Below the pieces are notes generated by a model. That model made no database searches. It was given only the letters and a program-made list of their open reading frames with translations, and was not told the DNA's origin. The translations under genes were made by a program, and so were the position numbers. From JAMZMI01 sp049115715 (lineage in GTDB: Bacteria > Bacteroidota > Bacteroidia > Cytophagales > Cyclobacteriaceae), in NCBI GenBank assembly GCA_049115715.1, contig JAGDZQ010000025.1, positions 310,001-374,000 on the forward strand: 64,000 nt of DNA, written 5' to 3'. Positions 53,971-63,420 of the stretch are shown here, in pieces; within the stretch, counting starts at the first letter, position 1, and each line of letters begins with the position of its first letter.

Positions 53971-54582
53971 ATGACAAATACGAAATTTAAACCGGTAATT
54001 GGATATGTCTTATTGGTCATTGTTGCATTGGCCTCTTTTTACTACGTAGCGCGAGATCTCAAGTATTACTCTTTGGACGAAAATACATTAGATCGTTTTT
54101 GGAACACAAAATGGTGGTTACTTAGTCACTTAACAACGGCAATTCTAGCAGTAGTTTTAGGGCCTTTTCAGTTTTGGGCTGGATTTAGAAATAAGAACAT
54201 CAAACTGCATCGACTGCTTGGAAAGATTTACATTGTTTCTATAGTAATTACCTCATTATGTGCTACATACTTAGCATGGAATACAGCTGTCAAAATTCAT
54301 TTCACCTACGCTTTAACGCTTCAGATAGGAGCCGTTGTTTGGTTTTTAACTGTAAGTATGGCTTATCGAACAATCAGACTTAAAAGAATACAACAGCACA
54401 AAGAATGGATGATTCGAAGCTACATTGTAACCCTAGTATTCATAAGTTTTCGATTTTTCAATGAATATCTGGATCACTTACAAATAGGAACATTTGTCGA
54501 ACGCGCGGCAACAATAGGCTATCTATCAACTTTTGTCCCACTATTTCTCGCTGAATTAGTTTTCAACTGGAACAAAAAGTAA
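53971..54582 (+). CDS. DUF2306 membrane protein
   Basis: 203 residues with six predicted helices. DUF2306 features are GPFQFWAGFRNKNIKLHRLL and the late RIQQHKEWMIRSYI. The conserved His and Arg lie at the membrane edge. The family's function is unknown. It sits alone between hairpin repeats A and B. Confidence 0.82.
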   Translation: MTNTKFKPVIGYVLLVIVALASFYYVARDLKYYSLDENTLDRFWNTKWWLLSHLTTAILAVVLGPFQFWAGFRNKNIKLHRLLGKIYIVSIVITSLCATYLAWNTAVKIHFTYALTLQIGAVVWFLTVSMAYRTIRLKRIQQHKEWMIRSYIVTLVFISFRFFNEYLDHLQIGTFVERAATIGYLSTFVPLFLAELVFNWNKK

Positions 54583-54589
54583 AGCTGCT

Positions 54590-54730
54590 AACAAATGTTG
54601 ATGTTGCGCAACTCCAAAAAAGAGTGAAAACGAGTTATTTCTATATTGAAAGTCCTCTAAATGCAATAAAACAGGTGCTCTGCTGCATCAAATCTCCGAA
54701 TCATGTTGGAATTGGAGTTGTGCAACAAGC
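54590..54730. repeat. Long imperfect hairpin repeat B
   Basis: CTAACAAATG starts 7 bases after the DUF2306 stop. TGTTGCGCAACTCCAA (54602-54617) pairs with TTGGAGTTGTGCAACA (54712-54727), 16 bp with one G-T. The loop is about 94 bases with no ORF. Same position relative to its gene as hairpin A. Confidence 0.5.
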
Positions 54731-54738
54731 ACAAACAC

Positions 54739-54867
54739 TATCATCCATAAGCCAACTGAGCTATTTGCATAGGCTAGTGCGATGAGATACTTTCATAGAA
54801 ATTTGAAAAGCCCAGCTTACGGATGATAGCTGGTTGGTATTAAATAAATAGTACATAGAAACTGGGC
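54739..54867. repeat. Hairpin repeat C
   Basis: TATCATCCATAAGC (54739-54752) pairs with GCTTACGGATGATA (54815-54828), 14 bp with one mismatch. GCCCAG (54810-54815) can also pair with CTGGGC (54862-54867), giving alternative folds. The 336-bp gap 54583-54918 is filled by hairpins B and C; no gene is seen. Confidence 0.45.
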
Positions 54868-54918
54868 TGGCAACCCTTTGGGTATAAGTCATATTTAATG
54901 TAAATAGAGTAGATTTTT

Positions 54919-55341
54919 ATGACCCAATTTTTATTTGCCTACGGCTTTTTGAAAAAAAGTCTTAGGTGCAACCCAGAACTAAAAGCACCAGATATACCTG
55001 GCAAGTGGATTGGGACAGGGTGCTATTCTGGCAAGATGTATATGGTAGATAGCTACCCTGGTGTCAAATACAGCAATATAGGTTCTGACTTTGTCATTGG
55101 GGAGGTGTTGCTACTTAAGAAAAATCCTTTCTTCTTAAAAGAAATGGACGAATATGAAATGTCCAAACCTTTGTATAAAAAGTGGCCATATGAATATGTC
55201 AGAAAAAAACGAGAGGTCATAATAAATAACAGGATGGTGAATTGTTGGGTATATGAATATGCACTTCCTGTTAAGACGTTTTCCAGAATTCTATCGGGAA
55301 ACTTCCAAATGAAGAAAGAGTTAATCTTAATGAAGAATTAA
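54919..55341 (+). CDS. Gamma-glutamylcyclotransferase-like (AIG2/GGCT fold) protein
   Basis: 140 residues. Motifs are FLFAYGFLKKSL at the start (YGxL substrate loop), GEVLLLKK and MDEYE, whose Glu is the family's likely catalytic acid, then VNCWVYEYA. GGCT-like enzymes release 5-oxoproline from gamma-glutamyl compounds or act on related amines. Substrate not known. It follows the hairpin repeats and a small ACCCTTTGGGT palindrome about 40 bases upstream. Confidence 0.75.
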   Translation: MTQFLFAYGFLKKSLRCNPELKAPDIPGKWIGTGCYSGKMYMVDSYPGVKYSNIGSDFVIGEVLLLKKNPFFLKEMDEYEMSKPLYKKWPYEYVRKKREVIINNRMVNCWVYEYALPVKTFSRILSGNFQMKKELILMKN

Positions 55342-55567
55342 ACTTCCATAGGTCTCACAATCGTATGGGTATAGTTTCGACATTAGTTAAGTTATCAAAC
55401 CGAAAAGGAATCAAATGGTTGAGAAAATCGAGGGTTGCATAATGCACCTTTAACAAAATTATGGATTTTGAATATCCATTTGGACTTAGAATATTAACAT
55501 CTTTAAGGATCGTTTCTAAGATAATAATATCTAAATTGATCGATTGAATTATGTAAACAACAACCAA

Positions 55568-55912
55568 ATGTCCCACATTAAACTACATAAGCTTCACTGC
55601 TTTTTAAATGATGAATCTGATGCTGATGAAGTTTTCTTAAAGCACAACAGCAAGAAAATCTGGCCTCTTGGTTTTTTTAAGTCAGTCAATTCAGGAGATA
55701 TCAAAGAAATCGACTTGACAATGTCGCATGAAGATCCACATGAACCTTTAGTTATAGAGCTTTGGGATTATGACCTCCTAAGTGCCAACGATTTAATTGG
55801 GAGTTTTTCCCTAACTATCGGGGATGAAATAAAGGGGAGATTTCAGGCAAGCATGAAAGCTGAGAAAGGCAGCACAGCCTCTTACCTGCTGGATTGGGAA
55901 ATTTTGGATTAA
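55568..55912 (+). CDS. Small C2-domain-like protein
   Basis: 114 residues from the ATG at 55568 (MSHIKLHKLHCF). The core VIELWDYDLLSANDLIGSF resembles the calcium-binding loop of C2 domains, and the whole is about one C2 domain long. No signal peptide. The 226 bases before it hold no ORF I trust. Function unknown; a Ca2+ or lipid contact is possible. Confidence 0.6.
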   Translation: MSHIKLHKLHCFLNDESDADEVFLKHNSKKIWPLGFFKSVNSGDIKEIDLTMSHEDPHEPLVIELWDYDLLSANDLIGSFSLTIGDEIKGRFQASMKAEKGSTASYLLDWEILD

Positions 55913-55927
55913 TTAGAATATAGCAAA

Positions 55928-56224
55928 GTGTCAAATTTTCACGAATTGATAAATCAAAACAAGCCTACACTTGTGGACTTCTACGCTGATTGGTGCGGGC
56001 CATGCAAAATGATGCCCCCTATACTAAATGATGTGAAATCTCAGCTTGGAAGCAAGGTTCATATCTTAAAAGTAGACGTGGATAAAAATCAAAAGGCTGC
56101 CAATAAATACGGAATTAGGAGCATACCAACAGTCATACTTTTCAAAAACGGGAAAATAGCCTGGAGAAAAAACGGCGTACCCCAAGCAAACGAAATTAAT
56201 GCTGCAATCAAGAAAGTATTGTAA
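55928..56224 (+). CDS. trxA: Thioredoxin
   Basis: 98 residues, GTG start at 55928. Redox motif DWCGPCK (Cys23, Cys26), then the cis-Pro loop RSIPTVILFKNGK. No signal peptide, so a cytoplasmic disulfide reductase, one of probably several. 15 bases after the C2-like gene. Confidence 0.92.
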   Translation: MSNFHELINQNKPTLVDFYADWCGPCKMMPPILNDVKSQLGSKVHILKVDVDKNQKAANKYGIRSIPTVILFKNGKIAWRKNGVPQANEINAAIKKVL

Positions 56225-56263
56225 TCATACTATTTAATCAATTTTAACTATAAAGAACGTTTA

Positions 56264-56800
56264 ATGAGCATGTTGAATCCTTGGCACAATGTCAGAATAG
56301 GTGCCAATGCACCAAGAGAAGTAAATGGAATCATCGAAATCCCGAAAAACACACGTGCGAAATATGAGTTGGACAAGGAATCCGGCATGTTGATATTAGA
56401 CAGAGTAATATACTCTGCCATGCATTATCCAGCTAACTATGGTTTCATCCCGAAAACATACTGCGATGATAATGATCCTCTAGATATTTTGATTCTCACT
56501 CAGATAGTTGTGGATCCTCTTTGTATAGTACCTGCAAAAGTCATTGGTGCAATGCAAATGCTCGATCAAGGAGAAAAAGATGATAAAATCATTGCTGTAG
56601 CCTTGGGAGACATGAGCGTAAGTCACATTGAAGATATTGCCGAACTAGGCGATCATTTTGTGAAAGAACTTCAAAACTTTTTTGAAGATTACAAAAAGCT
56701 TGAAGACAAAACTGTGGTAATCGAGGATTTCCAAAACAAAGAAGTAGCCGTACAGATCGTAGAGAAGGCCATGTCGGATTACCAAGATAAATTTAAATAG
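56264..56800 (+). CDS. ppa: Inorganic pyrophosphatase
   Basis: 178 residues, soluble family I enzyme. Signature DDNDPLDIL supplies metal-binding Asp residues, with KYELDKESG and HYPANYGFIP earlier. Hydrolyses PPi to phosphate in the cytoplasm. Short for the family but complete. Confidence 0.95.
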   Translation: MSMLNPWHNVRIGANAPREVNGIIEIPKNTRAKYELDKESGMLILDRVIYSAMHYPANYGFIPKTYCDDNDPLDILILTQIVVDPLCIVPAKVIGAMQMLDQGEKDDKIIAVALGDMSVSHIEDIAELGDHFVKELQNFFEDYKKLEDKTVVIEDFQNKEVAVQIVEKAMSDYQDKFK

Positions 56801-56816
56801 TTATCTAGCGATTTCT

Positions 56817-57128
56817 CTAAAGGTCTTGTTTTTTGCCGCACTGTGTGCATGCTAAAATACCAACTAGGTTGGTGCTACCGCATGTATCACATTGATAGGT
56901 ATTGGATTGCAATCTTTCTCCTTTTTCATCTACATAGACAATCTCTTGGTTGCACTTAGAGCAGCTATAATTATGGACTGATTCTAATCGCTGGATATAA
57001 TCACAATTGGGACATTTGGATCGAACGGAATTCTTCCTTCTGTTGATATATGTCACTCGATACCAGAAAAAGAGTGGTATTATCAGCAGAAACAGTAAGG
57101 AATACATTGGAATGAGTTCGTTTCCCAT
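56817..57128 (-). CDS. Membrane-anchored multi-zinc-ribbon protein
   Basis: 103 residues: one N-terminal membrane helix (YSLLFLLIIPLFFWY), then four CxxC knuckles (CPNC, CSKC, CDTC, CTQC), enough for two zinc ribbons. No family recognised. Converges with ppa. The 204-base gap after its start holds no gene. Confidence 0.65.
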   Translation of the reverse strand: MGNELIPMYSLLFLLIIPLFFWYRVTYINRRKNSVRSKCPNCDYIQRLESVHNYSCSKCNQEIVYVDEKGERLQSNTYQCDTCGSTNLVGILACTQCGKKQDL

Positions 57129-57332
57129 GATTGCAAATCTGAATGATTTAGTTGAGGATTGGCCAAATTAGGCTAAACTTTAAATCCATTCACCTAGGGT
57201 TTATGCAATTATTTTTGACCTGAGTTTTGGCTTGATCAAAGATATCTACCATTGAGAGCTGTATAACGACTTTTTTCGGTTTCTTTGCTCAAGACCCATT
57301 TTGAAAATCACTAGTTTTCGACACTGCCACCA

Positions 57333-58250
57333 ATGAAACTCTGTCTTCTTCTTTCTTTTACACTTATTGTAAATTTCGTGTTTAGTCAATCTCAGGTAAA
57401 GTATAAACTTGAAAACACGGACGGGTATTTCTATGCCTATGCCACTCCTTCAAATCCAAAGGGCATGCTGATCCTACTTCCTGATTTTAATCAGACCGAG
57501 GAAGATTTGCTCAAAAAAACCAAAATACCAGAGATGGCCTATATTCACGGGGTAGTAACCATAATAGTGCCATGCGGTAAGAAAGTATTTGCTGATCGAG
57601 AGATGGTCAAAACACTTACCGAGGTAGCTCGAAGATCCATCGAAGCTTATGAAATACCTGAAAATAAAGTAATACTAGGTGGATATGGTGCCGGAGGAAC
57701 TATCGCATTGAAATATGCTGAGTACTGCCTAAAATACGAGCAGGACTATCCAATCACTCCCTCTGCTGTGTATGCTATAGAATCTCAGGTGGACGTGATA
57801 GAAGCGTATCGTGCTCTAGAGAATAAAATCGCCAAGAATCTGGATCCTAAGGCGGTCGTGGAGGCACGAATAGCTAAAACAATTATGGACAACACCCTAG
57901 GTGGTGGGCCTGAAAGTGATCTGTTTATGTACGGTGCAATAAGCCCATTCAATAGGATGGATGAAAAAAATGAAAACATCAAACTCCTAAAACATACTCC
58001 TATCAGGCTCTACAATGATACTGACATACTGTGGCACTTAACAGAAAACCAAACGAGCGTTTATGAAATGCCCATAGCGTCTGCTTCTGACATGGTATCA
58101 AGACTCCAATTAATGGGGAATAATCAAGCGGAACTGATCAAAACGGATGTTGACGTGAGCAAAATCAGAGAAAGAGATATAAATACAAGGACATCTATTG
58201 ACGAAAAAGACCTGATGATATGGATATTAAGTCATCTTAAGATTGACTAA
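57333..58250 (+). CDS. Alpha/beta-hydrolase-fold exported protein without nucleophile
   Basis: 305 residues; signal peptide to about residue 19. The fold is visible (GMLILLPDFNQTEED; VILGGYGAGGTIALKYAEYC). The nucleophile elbow, normally G-x-S-x-G, reads G-Y-G-A-G (117-121), so the Ser is Gly119, with no obvious substitute. Probably a non-catalytic binding or scaffold protein, or an enzyme with another mechanism. It overlaps the ppk end by 4 bp. Confidence 0.7.
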   Translation: MKLCLLLSFTLIVNFVFSQSQVKYKLENTDGYFYAYATPSNPKGMLILLPDFNQTEEDLLKKTKIPEMAYIHGVVTIIVPCGKKVFADREMVKTLTEVARRSIEAYEIPENKVILGGYGAGGTIALKYAEYCLKYEQDYPITPSAVYAIESQVDVIEAYRALENKIAKNLDPKAVVEARIAKTIMDNTLGGGPESDLFMYGAISPFNRMDEKNENIKLLKHTPIRLYNDTDILWHLTENQTSVYEMPIASASDMVSRLQLMGNNQAELIKTDVDVSKIRERDINTRTSIDEKDLMIWILSHLKID

Positions 58251-60358
58251 AACAGCTTAGCATCCTTTACTGTTTCCTTGTCAATTTCATAAAACTCATC
58301 ATGTATATTGAAGGCTTCCTCTCCTTCCGACATAATATGAGTAAAGGTTCCGTCCTCATTCATTAGATAGCTATTGACATTATCCTGCATGTTGTAGGAT
58401 AAAATGTTAATCACTTGCTGTTTAAGCAAATCGTCTTTTATGAGGAAAAGAGACTCCAGTCTTCTATCAAAACTTCTAACCATCATATCGGCACTTCCTG
58501 AATACACCAGCGGATCTCCTCCATTATGAAAATAGTATATCCTTGAATGCTCAAGGTAATCCCCAACAATGGATCGTACTTCGATATTTTCACTTAAACC
58601 AGGTCTTCCAGGCCTGATACAGCAGATGCCTCTTACGATTAGCTTAATAGATACTCCTGCTTGAGAGGCGCTGTATAGTGCTGAAATTGTTTCCTTATCC
58701 TGAAGAGAGTTGAGTTTAATTACAATTCCAGCTGAGAGACCATTTTTTGCATTTTCTTCTTCCTTTTTGATCAGCTCTATGAGCCTATCTCGCATTTCTC
58801 TTGGAGCTGTCAGCAGATATTTGTAATCATCGGGTCTTGAGTGTCCCGTTATTACATTGAAAAACTCCTGAACATCATTTGCATAACTTTCATCCGAGCT
58901 TAAGAGTCCCAAATCTGTATATAACTTCGATGTAGATTCATTGTAATTACCACTAGACATATGAACATATCGAGTGACCTTCTCCTTTTCTCTTCTTACG
59001 ATTAATAAAAGCTTAGTATGAGTTTTTAAGGAGCCCACTCCATAAATCACAAAGCAACCCGCCTTTTGAAGCCTTTGAGCTTCTTTGAGGTTGTTTTCTT
59101 CATCAAATCTTGCTTTGACTTCAAAGAGTACAGATACGTGTTTACCATTTTCAGCAGCGTTGAGAAGGGCACTAACGATTCTAGAATTTTTGGCCACACG
59201 ATAGATAGTCAATTTGATTGACAGCACGTTTGGATCCTCTGATGCCTGATCGAGCAAATCAAGAAGTGGGTTTATCGTATTATATGGATGATGTAAAAGT
59301 ATGTCCCGGTCACGCAATATCTTAAACATATCTTGATGTGCATAATCAGACATGCTCATCGGCGGTACCGGAATCGGCGGTTCTGGAGTGTTTAATCTCA
59401 AATCCTGATGTCCGACAATTTGCCAAAGAGATGAATAATCCATCAAAGCCTCGTCTGGCACCTCTATTACATTTTCCGGCTCGATCTCATACTTAGCCAT
59501 TAATTTCTTCAAAAGCCACTTATCATTGGTCTCCTCAATCTCAAGCCTCACTACCCTACCTGTTTTTCTGGTCTTGAGTTTTTTCTTAACCTCTTCTATG
59601 AAATTAGCTTCATCATCTTCAGACTCTTCCAGAGTAAAATCTCCATTCCTTGTTACTCTAAAAAGAGTATTCGAAACGATCTTAACATTTTTGAACAGCT
59701 CGCCAATGTGCGCTCTGATGACCTCCTCAATAGGCACAAAAACCACCTTACCATCTCTCTGTAATTCAAAAAACCTCGGGAGATTCTGAGGGATTTGAAT
59801 GAAAGACATCTTCTTCTTTTCCTTTTTCTCCTTCTTTTCAGAAGTCTTAGTCACGACTCCAAAAATCATGACATTGTTGACAAGTATCGGAAATGTATGA
59901 TAGTTGTCATAGAGCATCGGAGTGAGCATTGGAAAAATAATCCGATGAAAATAGCTTGACGCCTTCTCTTTCTCACCCTTCTCTAAGTTCTCAAATTTTT
60001 CTACAAGAAAGCCATGTTCCTGAAAAGTTGGCTTCAACTCCTCCTTGTAGATGGCACTCTGCTTTACTGCAAACTCCTTGAAACCAAGCAACAGCTTCAT
60101 CTTAAATGGAATAACTCTCAGACCAGAGTAATCCACTCTTTCTTTTCCATAATCAAGGTAGTTATATAAACTACCTACTCTAATCATAAAAAACTCATCC
60201 GCGTTGGAGGCCGTAATGGCCAAAAACTTCAACTTATCAATTACATTTCGCCCTTCTTTTTGAGATTGGTCAAGCACCCTGTAGTTAAACTGTTGCCAGC
60301 TTAAATCCCTACTTATCAATTCACTTTGGTCAATCTGAACAGCTGTCTGATCTGTCAT
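58247..60358 (-). CDS. ppk: Polyphosphate kinase 1
   Basis: 703 residues, family length. PPK1 makes long polyphosphate chains from ATP, reversibly. N-terminal and head domains, then two PLD-like C-terminal domains: phospho-His region LKTHTKLLLIVRR, MSSGNYNE and GSADMMVRSFDRR. Cytoplasmic, membrane-associated. Single gene after mdh, with which it shares direction; a terminator separates them. Confidence 0.96.
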   Translation of the reverse strand: MTDQTAVQIDQSELISRDLSWQQFNYRVLDQSQKEGRNVIDKLKFLAITASNADEFFMIRVGSLYNYLDYGKERVDYSGLRVIPFKMKLLLGFKEFAVKQSAIYKEELKPTFQEHGFLVEKFENLEKGEKEKASSYFHRIIFPMLTPMLYDNYHTFPILVNNVMIFGVVTKTSEKKEKKEKKKMSFIQIPQNLPRFFELQRDGKVVFVPIEEVIRAHIGELFKNVKIVSNTLFRVTRNGDFTLEESEDDEANFIEEVKKKLKTRKTGRVVRLEIEETNDKWLLKKLMAKYEIEPENVIEVPDEALMDYSSLWQIVGHQDLRLNTPEPPIPVPPMSMSDYAHQDMFKILRDRDILLHHPYNTINPLLDLLDQASEDPNVLSIKLTIYRVAKNSRIVSALLNAAENGKHVSVLFEVKARFDEENNLKEAQRLQKAGCFVIYGVGSLKTHTKLLLIVRREKEKVTRYVHMSSGNYNESTSKLYTDLGLLSSDESYANDVQEFFNVITGHSRPDDYKYLLTAPREMRDRLIELIKKEEENAKNGLSAGIVIKLNSLQDKETISALYSASQAGVSIKLIVRGICCIRPGRPGLSENIEVRSIVGDYLEHSRIYYFHNGGDPLVYSGSADMMVRSFDRRLESLFLIKDDLLKQQVINILSYNMQDNVNSYLMNEDGTFTHIMSEGEEAFNIHDEFYEIDKETVKDAKLF

Positions 60359-60386
60359 TGGTCAAGAAATTCTTATTCTAAAAAGG

Positions 60387-60413
60387 ATAAAAAAAAGAGG
60401 CTAAAAGCCTCTT
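60387..60413 (-). terminator. Terminator of mdh
   Basis: AAGAGGCT and AGCCTCTT pair around AAA; on the minus strand a T-run follows. It lies between mdh and ppk. Confidence 0.8.
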
Positions 60414-60438
60414 CCTGTAAAGATATTTGATTCTTCTA

Positions 60439-61377
60439 TTATATAAGGCTCATGTCTTTCAAAACATTATTCATGTTTCGAACTGCATCAGCACTCTCTT
60501 TCAACTTAGCTTTTTCGGCATCATCAAGTGCAATTTCAACTATTTTTTCCACTCCATTTTTACCAATAAGGGCTGGAGCTCCTACGCATATATCATCGAG
60601 ACCATACTCACCCTCTAGCAAGCATGAGCATGGGAACATTTTGCCACTATCACAAGCGATTGCTTGAACCAAAGCAGAAACTGCAGCTCCAGGAGCATAC
60701 CAAGCTGACGTTCCAAGAAGTTTCGTCAAAGTTGCCCCTCCCACTTTTGTTTCTTCACGTACATAGTCAAGTTGATCACTTGTTAAGAATTCTGAAACGG
60801 GCACGCTATTTCTTGTTGCAAGTCGAGTCAATGGAATCATACCTGTATCGCTATGACCTCCAATTACCATACCGTCAACATCAGAAATCGGACATTCCAA
60901 TGCCTCAGCCAATCTGTACTTAAATCTAGCTGAGTCCAATGCTCCTCCCATCCCAATAATTCTATTTTTAGGAAGGCCTGTTGCTTTATGAGCCAAATAA
61001 GTCATTGTATCCATAGGGTTTGAAACTACAATGATGATCACATTTGGCGACTGCTTAATCAAATTCTCTGAAACAGTTTTTACAATTCCAGCATTGGTAG
61101 AGATCAACTCTTCTCTGGTCATACCGGGCTTTCTTGGAATCCCAGAAGTGATTACTGCAACATCGCTGTTTGCTGTTTTAGAATAATCATTGGTAGCTCC
61201 TGTGATCTTAGTATCAAAACCGTTAAGAGAAGCGGTTTGCATCAAATCCATTGCTTTGCCTTCTGCAAAACCTTCTTTGATATCAACAAGAACTACTTCC
61301 GATGCAAAATCCTTAATGGCGATGTATTCTGCACAACTTGCACCGACTGCTCCGGCACCTACAACTGTTACTTTCAT
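60439..61377 (-). CDS. mdh: Malate dehydrogenase
   Basis: 312 residues, of LDH-like type. NAD site VVGAGAVG (5-12); specificity loop PRKPGMTR with Arg82 (malate-type) and Arg88; catalytic His175 in IGGHSDTGM. Interconverts malate and oxaloacetate in the TCA cycle. Terminator follows. Confidence 0.96.
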   Translation of the reverse strand: MKVTVVGAGAVGASCAEYIAIKDFASEVVLVDIKEGFAEGKAMDLMQTASLNGFDTKITGATNDYSKTANSDVAVITSGIPRKPGMTREELISTNAGIVKTVSENLIKQSPNVIIIVVSNPMDTMTYLAHKATGLPKNRIIGMGGALDSARFKYRLAEALECPISDVDGMVIGGHSDTGMIPLTRLATRNSVPVSEFLTSDQLDYVREETKVGGATLTKLLGTSAWYAPGAAVSALVQAIACDSGKMFPCSCLLEGEYGLDDICVGAPALIGKNGVEKIVEIALDDAEKAKLKESADAVRNMNNVLKDMSLI

Positions 61378-61543
61378 TTTATTGAGATTTGTAATTAATC
61401 AAGTACGAATTTCGCAGACAATATATCATACGTATACTGCTTTGGATAAATTCATACAAGAAGAATAAAGTTTAATTTGACGTTTAATATGGCTAAAGTA
61501 CTACCCAGCCATCGAATCACAAAGCTTTCTTAACTGAACTATA

Positions 61544-62062
61544 TCAGGAGTAAACAGTATTTAAATCAAATAAACCACCACTGTCTTTGTAAGTATCAAA
61601 GAGTCTCTGCGTATAATCATTATGTGTTTTTGCAAAGGCGGCCATTATTTTAGCCTTTATGGTTTGATGATGTTCCATAACTTCTGTCAAATTGACCTTA
61701 GGAATAACGAAAAGCTCTGTTTCATCAGATAGTACAATTGCTGTGTAGATTCTTTTGGTGTTTTCCAAAATCGCATTCTCTCCGAAGGCAGAGCCGTTTC
61801 TAAGAATCAGGAGTTTCTCGAACTCTCCATTGCGATCCAGATTAAGAGAAACTACTCCTTTCTTCGCAATATAAAGGGCGTGACTTGGATCATTGGAGAA
61901 GAATACTACTTCATTCTCATTGTACTTCCTTGTGTATATATAGGGTTGAAATTTTCCTAACTCATCATCGGTGAGTCCATTCAATAGTGTATTCTTCCTA
62001 AGAAAATCAAAAAGCTCTTTTTCCTCCTCCGAATATGTCTTCTTAAAATACTTCAGCATCAC
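61544..62062 (-). CDS. Stand-alone cyclic-nucleotide-binding domain protein
   Basis: 172 residues with one cNMP-binding beta-roll (about 30-135; GSAFGENAILENTKR is the phosphate-binding cassette) and a short C-terminal helix. There is no DNA-binding domain, so it is not a Crp regulator. It may sense cAMP or another nucleotide and act through a partner. The start at 62062 (or 62059) overlaps the end of tilS by 20 bp, so the two are co-transcribed. Confidence 0.75.
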   Translation of the reverse strand: MMLKYFKKTYSEEEKELFDFLRKNTLLNGLTDDELGKFQPYIYTRKYNENEVVFFSNDPSHALYIAKKGVVSLNLDRNGEFEKLLILRNGSAFGENAILENTKRIYTAIVLSDETELFVIPKVNLTEVMEHHQTIKAKIMAAFAKTHNDYTQRLFDTYKDSGGLFDLNTVYS

Positions 62063-63374
62063 TCACGGATATTTTAAGTGTTTTTTTTGTCTTGGTTGTG
62101 ATCTTAAACCTCTCGCCTATTCTAAGTCCAACCAGCCAGGCAATTTGCCCTCCTGTTTCCAGAATTAAAACGCGTCTTTTCAATGTTACGGGAATTTTAT
62201 TATCAATCATAAAATCACTGACCATTTTTTCACCCTTCATACCCAATGGAGTGAACTTATCTCCTTTTCTCCATCCTCTTATTTTGATAGGCCATTTTAT
62301 GGTGTCATAATCAAGATAAGCGCAGTTTGGGCTTCTATCTATTTGTACATCCCCATCAAGTTTTTCAAAAAGCAAGGTTGATTTCGAATGATTTGACCTA
62401 TTCATACCTTCTGAAATCACCGTTACCTCTTCACTTTTCTTCTCCTCCTCAGCAATGATAATTCTGCCCCTGTCTACATTAAAACTGTGGCTAAATGAAT
62501 GAAATATTGATCCTGATTTCCCATGCAATGTATTTGCAAAAACATCTTTACTTGTAACAAAGCTCAATCCATAGTCAGACAAAATCTCAGATAGAATCGA
62601 TAAACTCTCATTAGTTTCTTCCACCCAAGAGGTATCGAGAATAAACAAACCTTTTTCTTCAGAAAGGTGGTTTTCAATAATCGAGTTCTTACTTGACAGT
62701 ACCACCTCGGACACACCTCTCAAACGAGTCAAAGTGTCTTTGAATGTTTCCTCCAATGATGGATTAACCTCCTTCAAAGCAGGAATAACCTTATGCCTAA
62801 TCAAATTTCTCTGATACTTAACTTTAGAGTTCGAGACGTCTTCTCTCCACTCAATAGAATTGGATTTCACATAGTCCAATATCTCAATCTGAGAGGCAAA
62901 CATCATCGGACGAATAATTATTCCATTTTTCACTGGAATCCCCTTTATTCCTTGAGCTCCCGTTCCCTTGGTCAAATTAAGCAAGAGAGTCTCCAGAGAG
63001 TCATTAAGATGATGGGCTGTAGCAACCTTTATGTATCCTTTTTCTATCACTAAATCATTAAAAAAAGCATATCTGATATTTCTTGCGATCATCTGTATAG
63101 ATCCTCCCGAGCTATACTCGGACTCCTCCACTTCTCTTACATGGACATTGATGTTATTGGTCTTCGCCCAGTTCACAACAAAGTCTCGGTCGGCAACAGA
63201 ATCCTTCCCTCTTAAATTATAATTGACATGCGCTATAGAAAAAGTTAAGCCAGCGTCCAAAAACAAATGAGCCATGGCCATGGAATCAACACCTCCACTT
63301 ACTGCGAGCAAAACATGATCGAGATTAGAAAAGAGTTTTTCAGAATCTACAAATTTTAATAGTGCCTTGATCAT
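62043..63374 (-). CDS. tilS: tRNA(Ile)-lysidine synthase
   Basis: 443 residues. PP-loop S26-GGVDS, HHLNDSLETLLLNL and a family C-terminal domain. It converts C34 of tRNA-Ile(CAU) to lysidine using ATP and lysine, needed for AUA decoding. Head-to-head with the OstA-like gene 46 bases away, and overlaps the following cNMP gene. Confidence 0.94.
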   Translation of the reverse strand: MIKALLKFVDSEKLFSNLDHVLLAVSGGVDSMAMAHLFLDAGLTFSIAHVNYNLRGKDSVADRDFVVNWAKTNNINVHVREVEESEYSSGGSIQMIARNIRYAFFNDLVIEKGYIKVATAHHLNDSLETLLLNLTKGTGAQGIKGIPVKNGIIIRPMMFASQIEILDYVKSNSIEWREDVSNSKVKYQRNLIRHKVIPALKEVNPSLEETFKDTLTRLRGVSEVVLSSKNSIIENHLSEEKGLFILDTSWVEETNESLSILSEILSDYGLSFVTSKDVFANTLHGKSGSIFHSFSHSFNVDRGRIIIAEEEKKSEEVTVISEGMNRSNHSKSTLLFEKLDGDVQIDRSPNCAYLDYDTIKWPIKIRGWRKGDKFTPLGMKGEKMVSDFMIDNKIPVTLKRRVLILETGGQIAWLVGLRIGERFKITTKTKKTLKISVSDAEVF

Positions 63375-63420
63375 ATGAATTAGAAAGAACTAACGTTGAT
63401 CTTGTTAGTTTTGCGAGCCG

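Noticed and set aside
54872..54884. ACCCTTTGGGT as a third operator for the 9659 regulator
   Set aside because: Only a 3-base spacer and far from the locus; too short to trust alone.
55355..55576. 73-codon minus ORF
   Set aside because: Overlaps the C2-like start, no signal, no family; likely chance in an AT-rich gap.
60427..60923. Plus-strand ORFs antisense to mdh
   Set aside because: mdh shows full catalytic motifs; plus frames have no domain.
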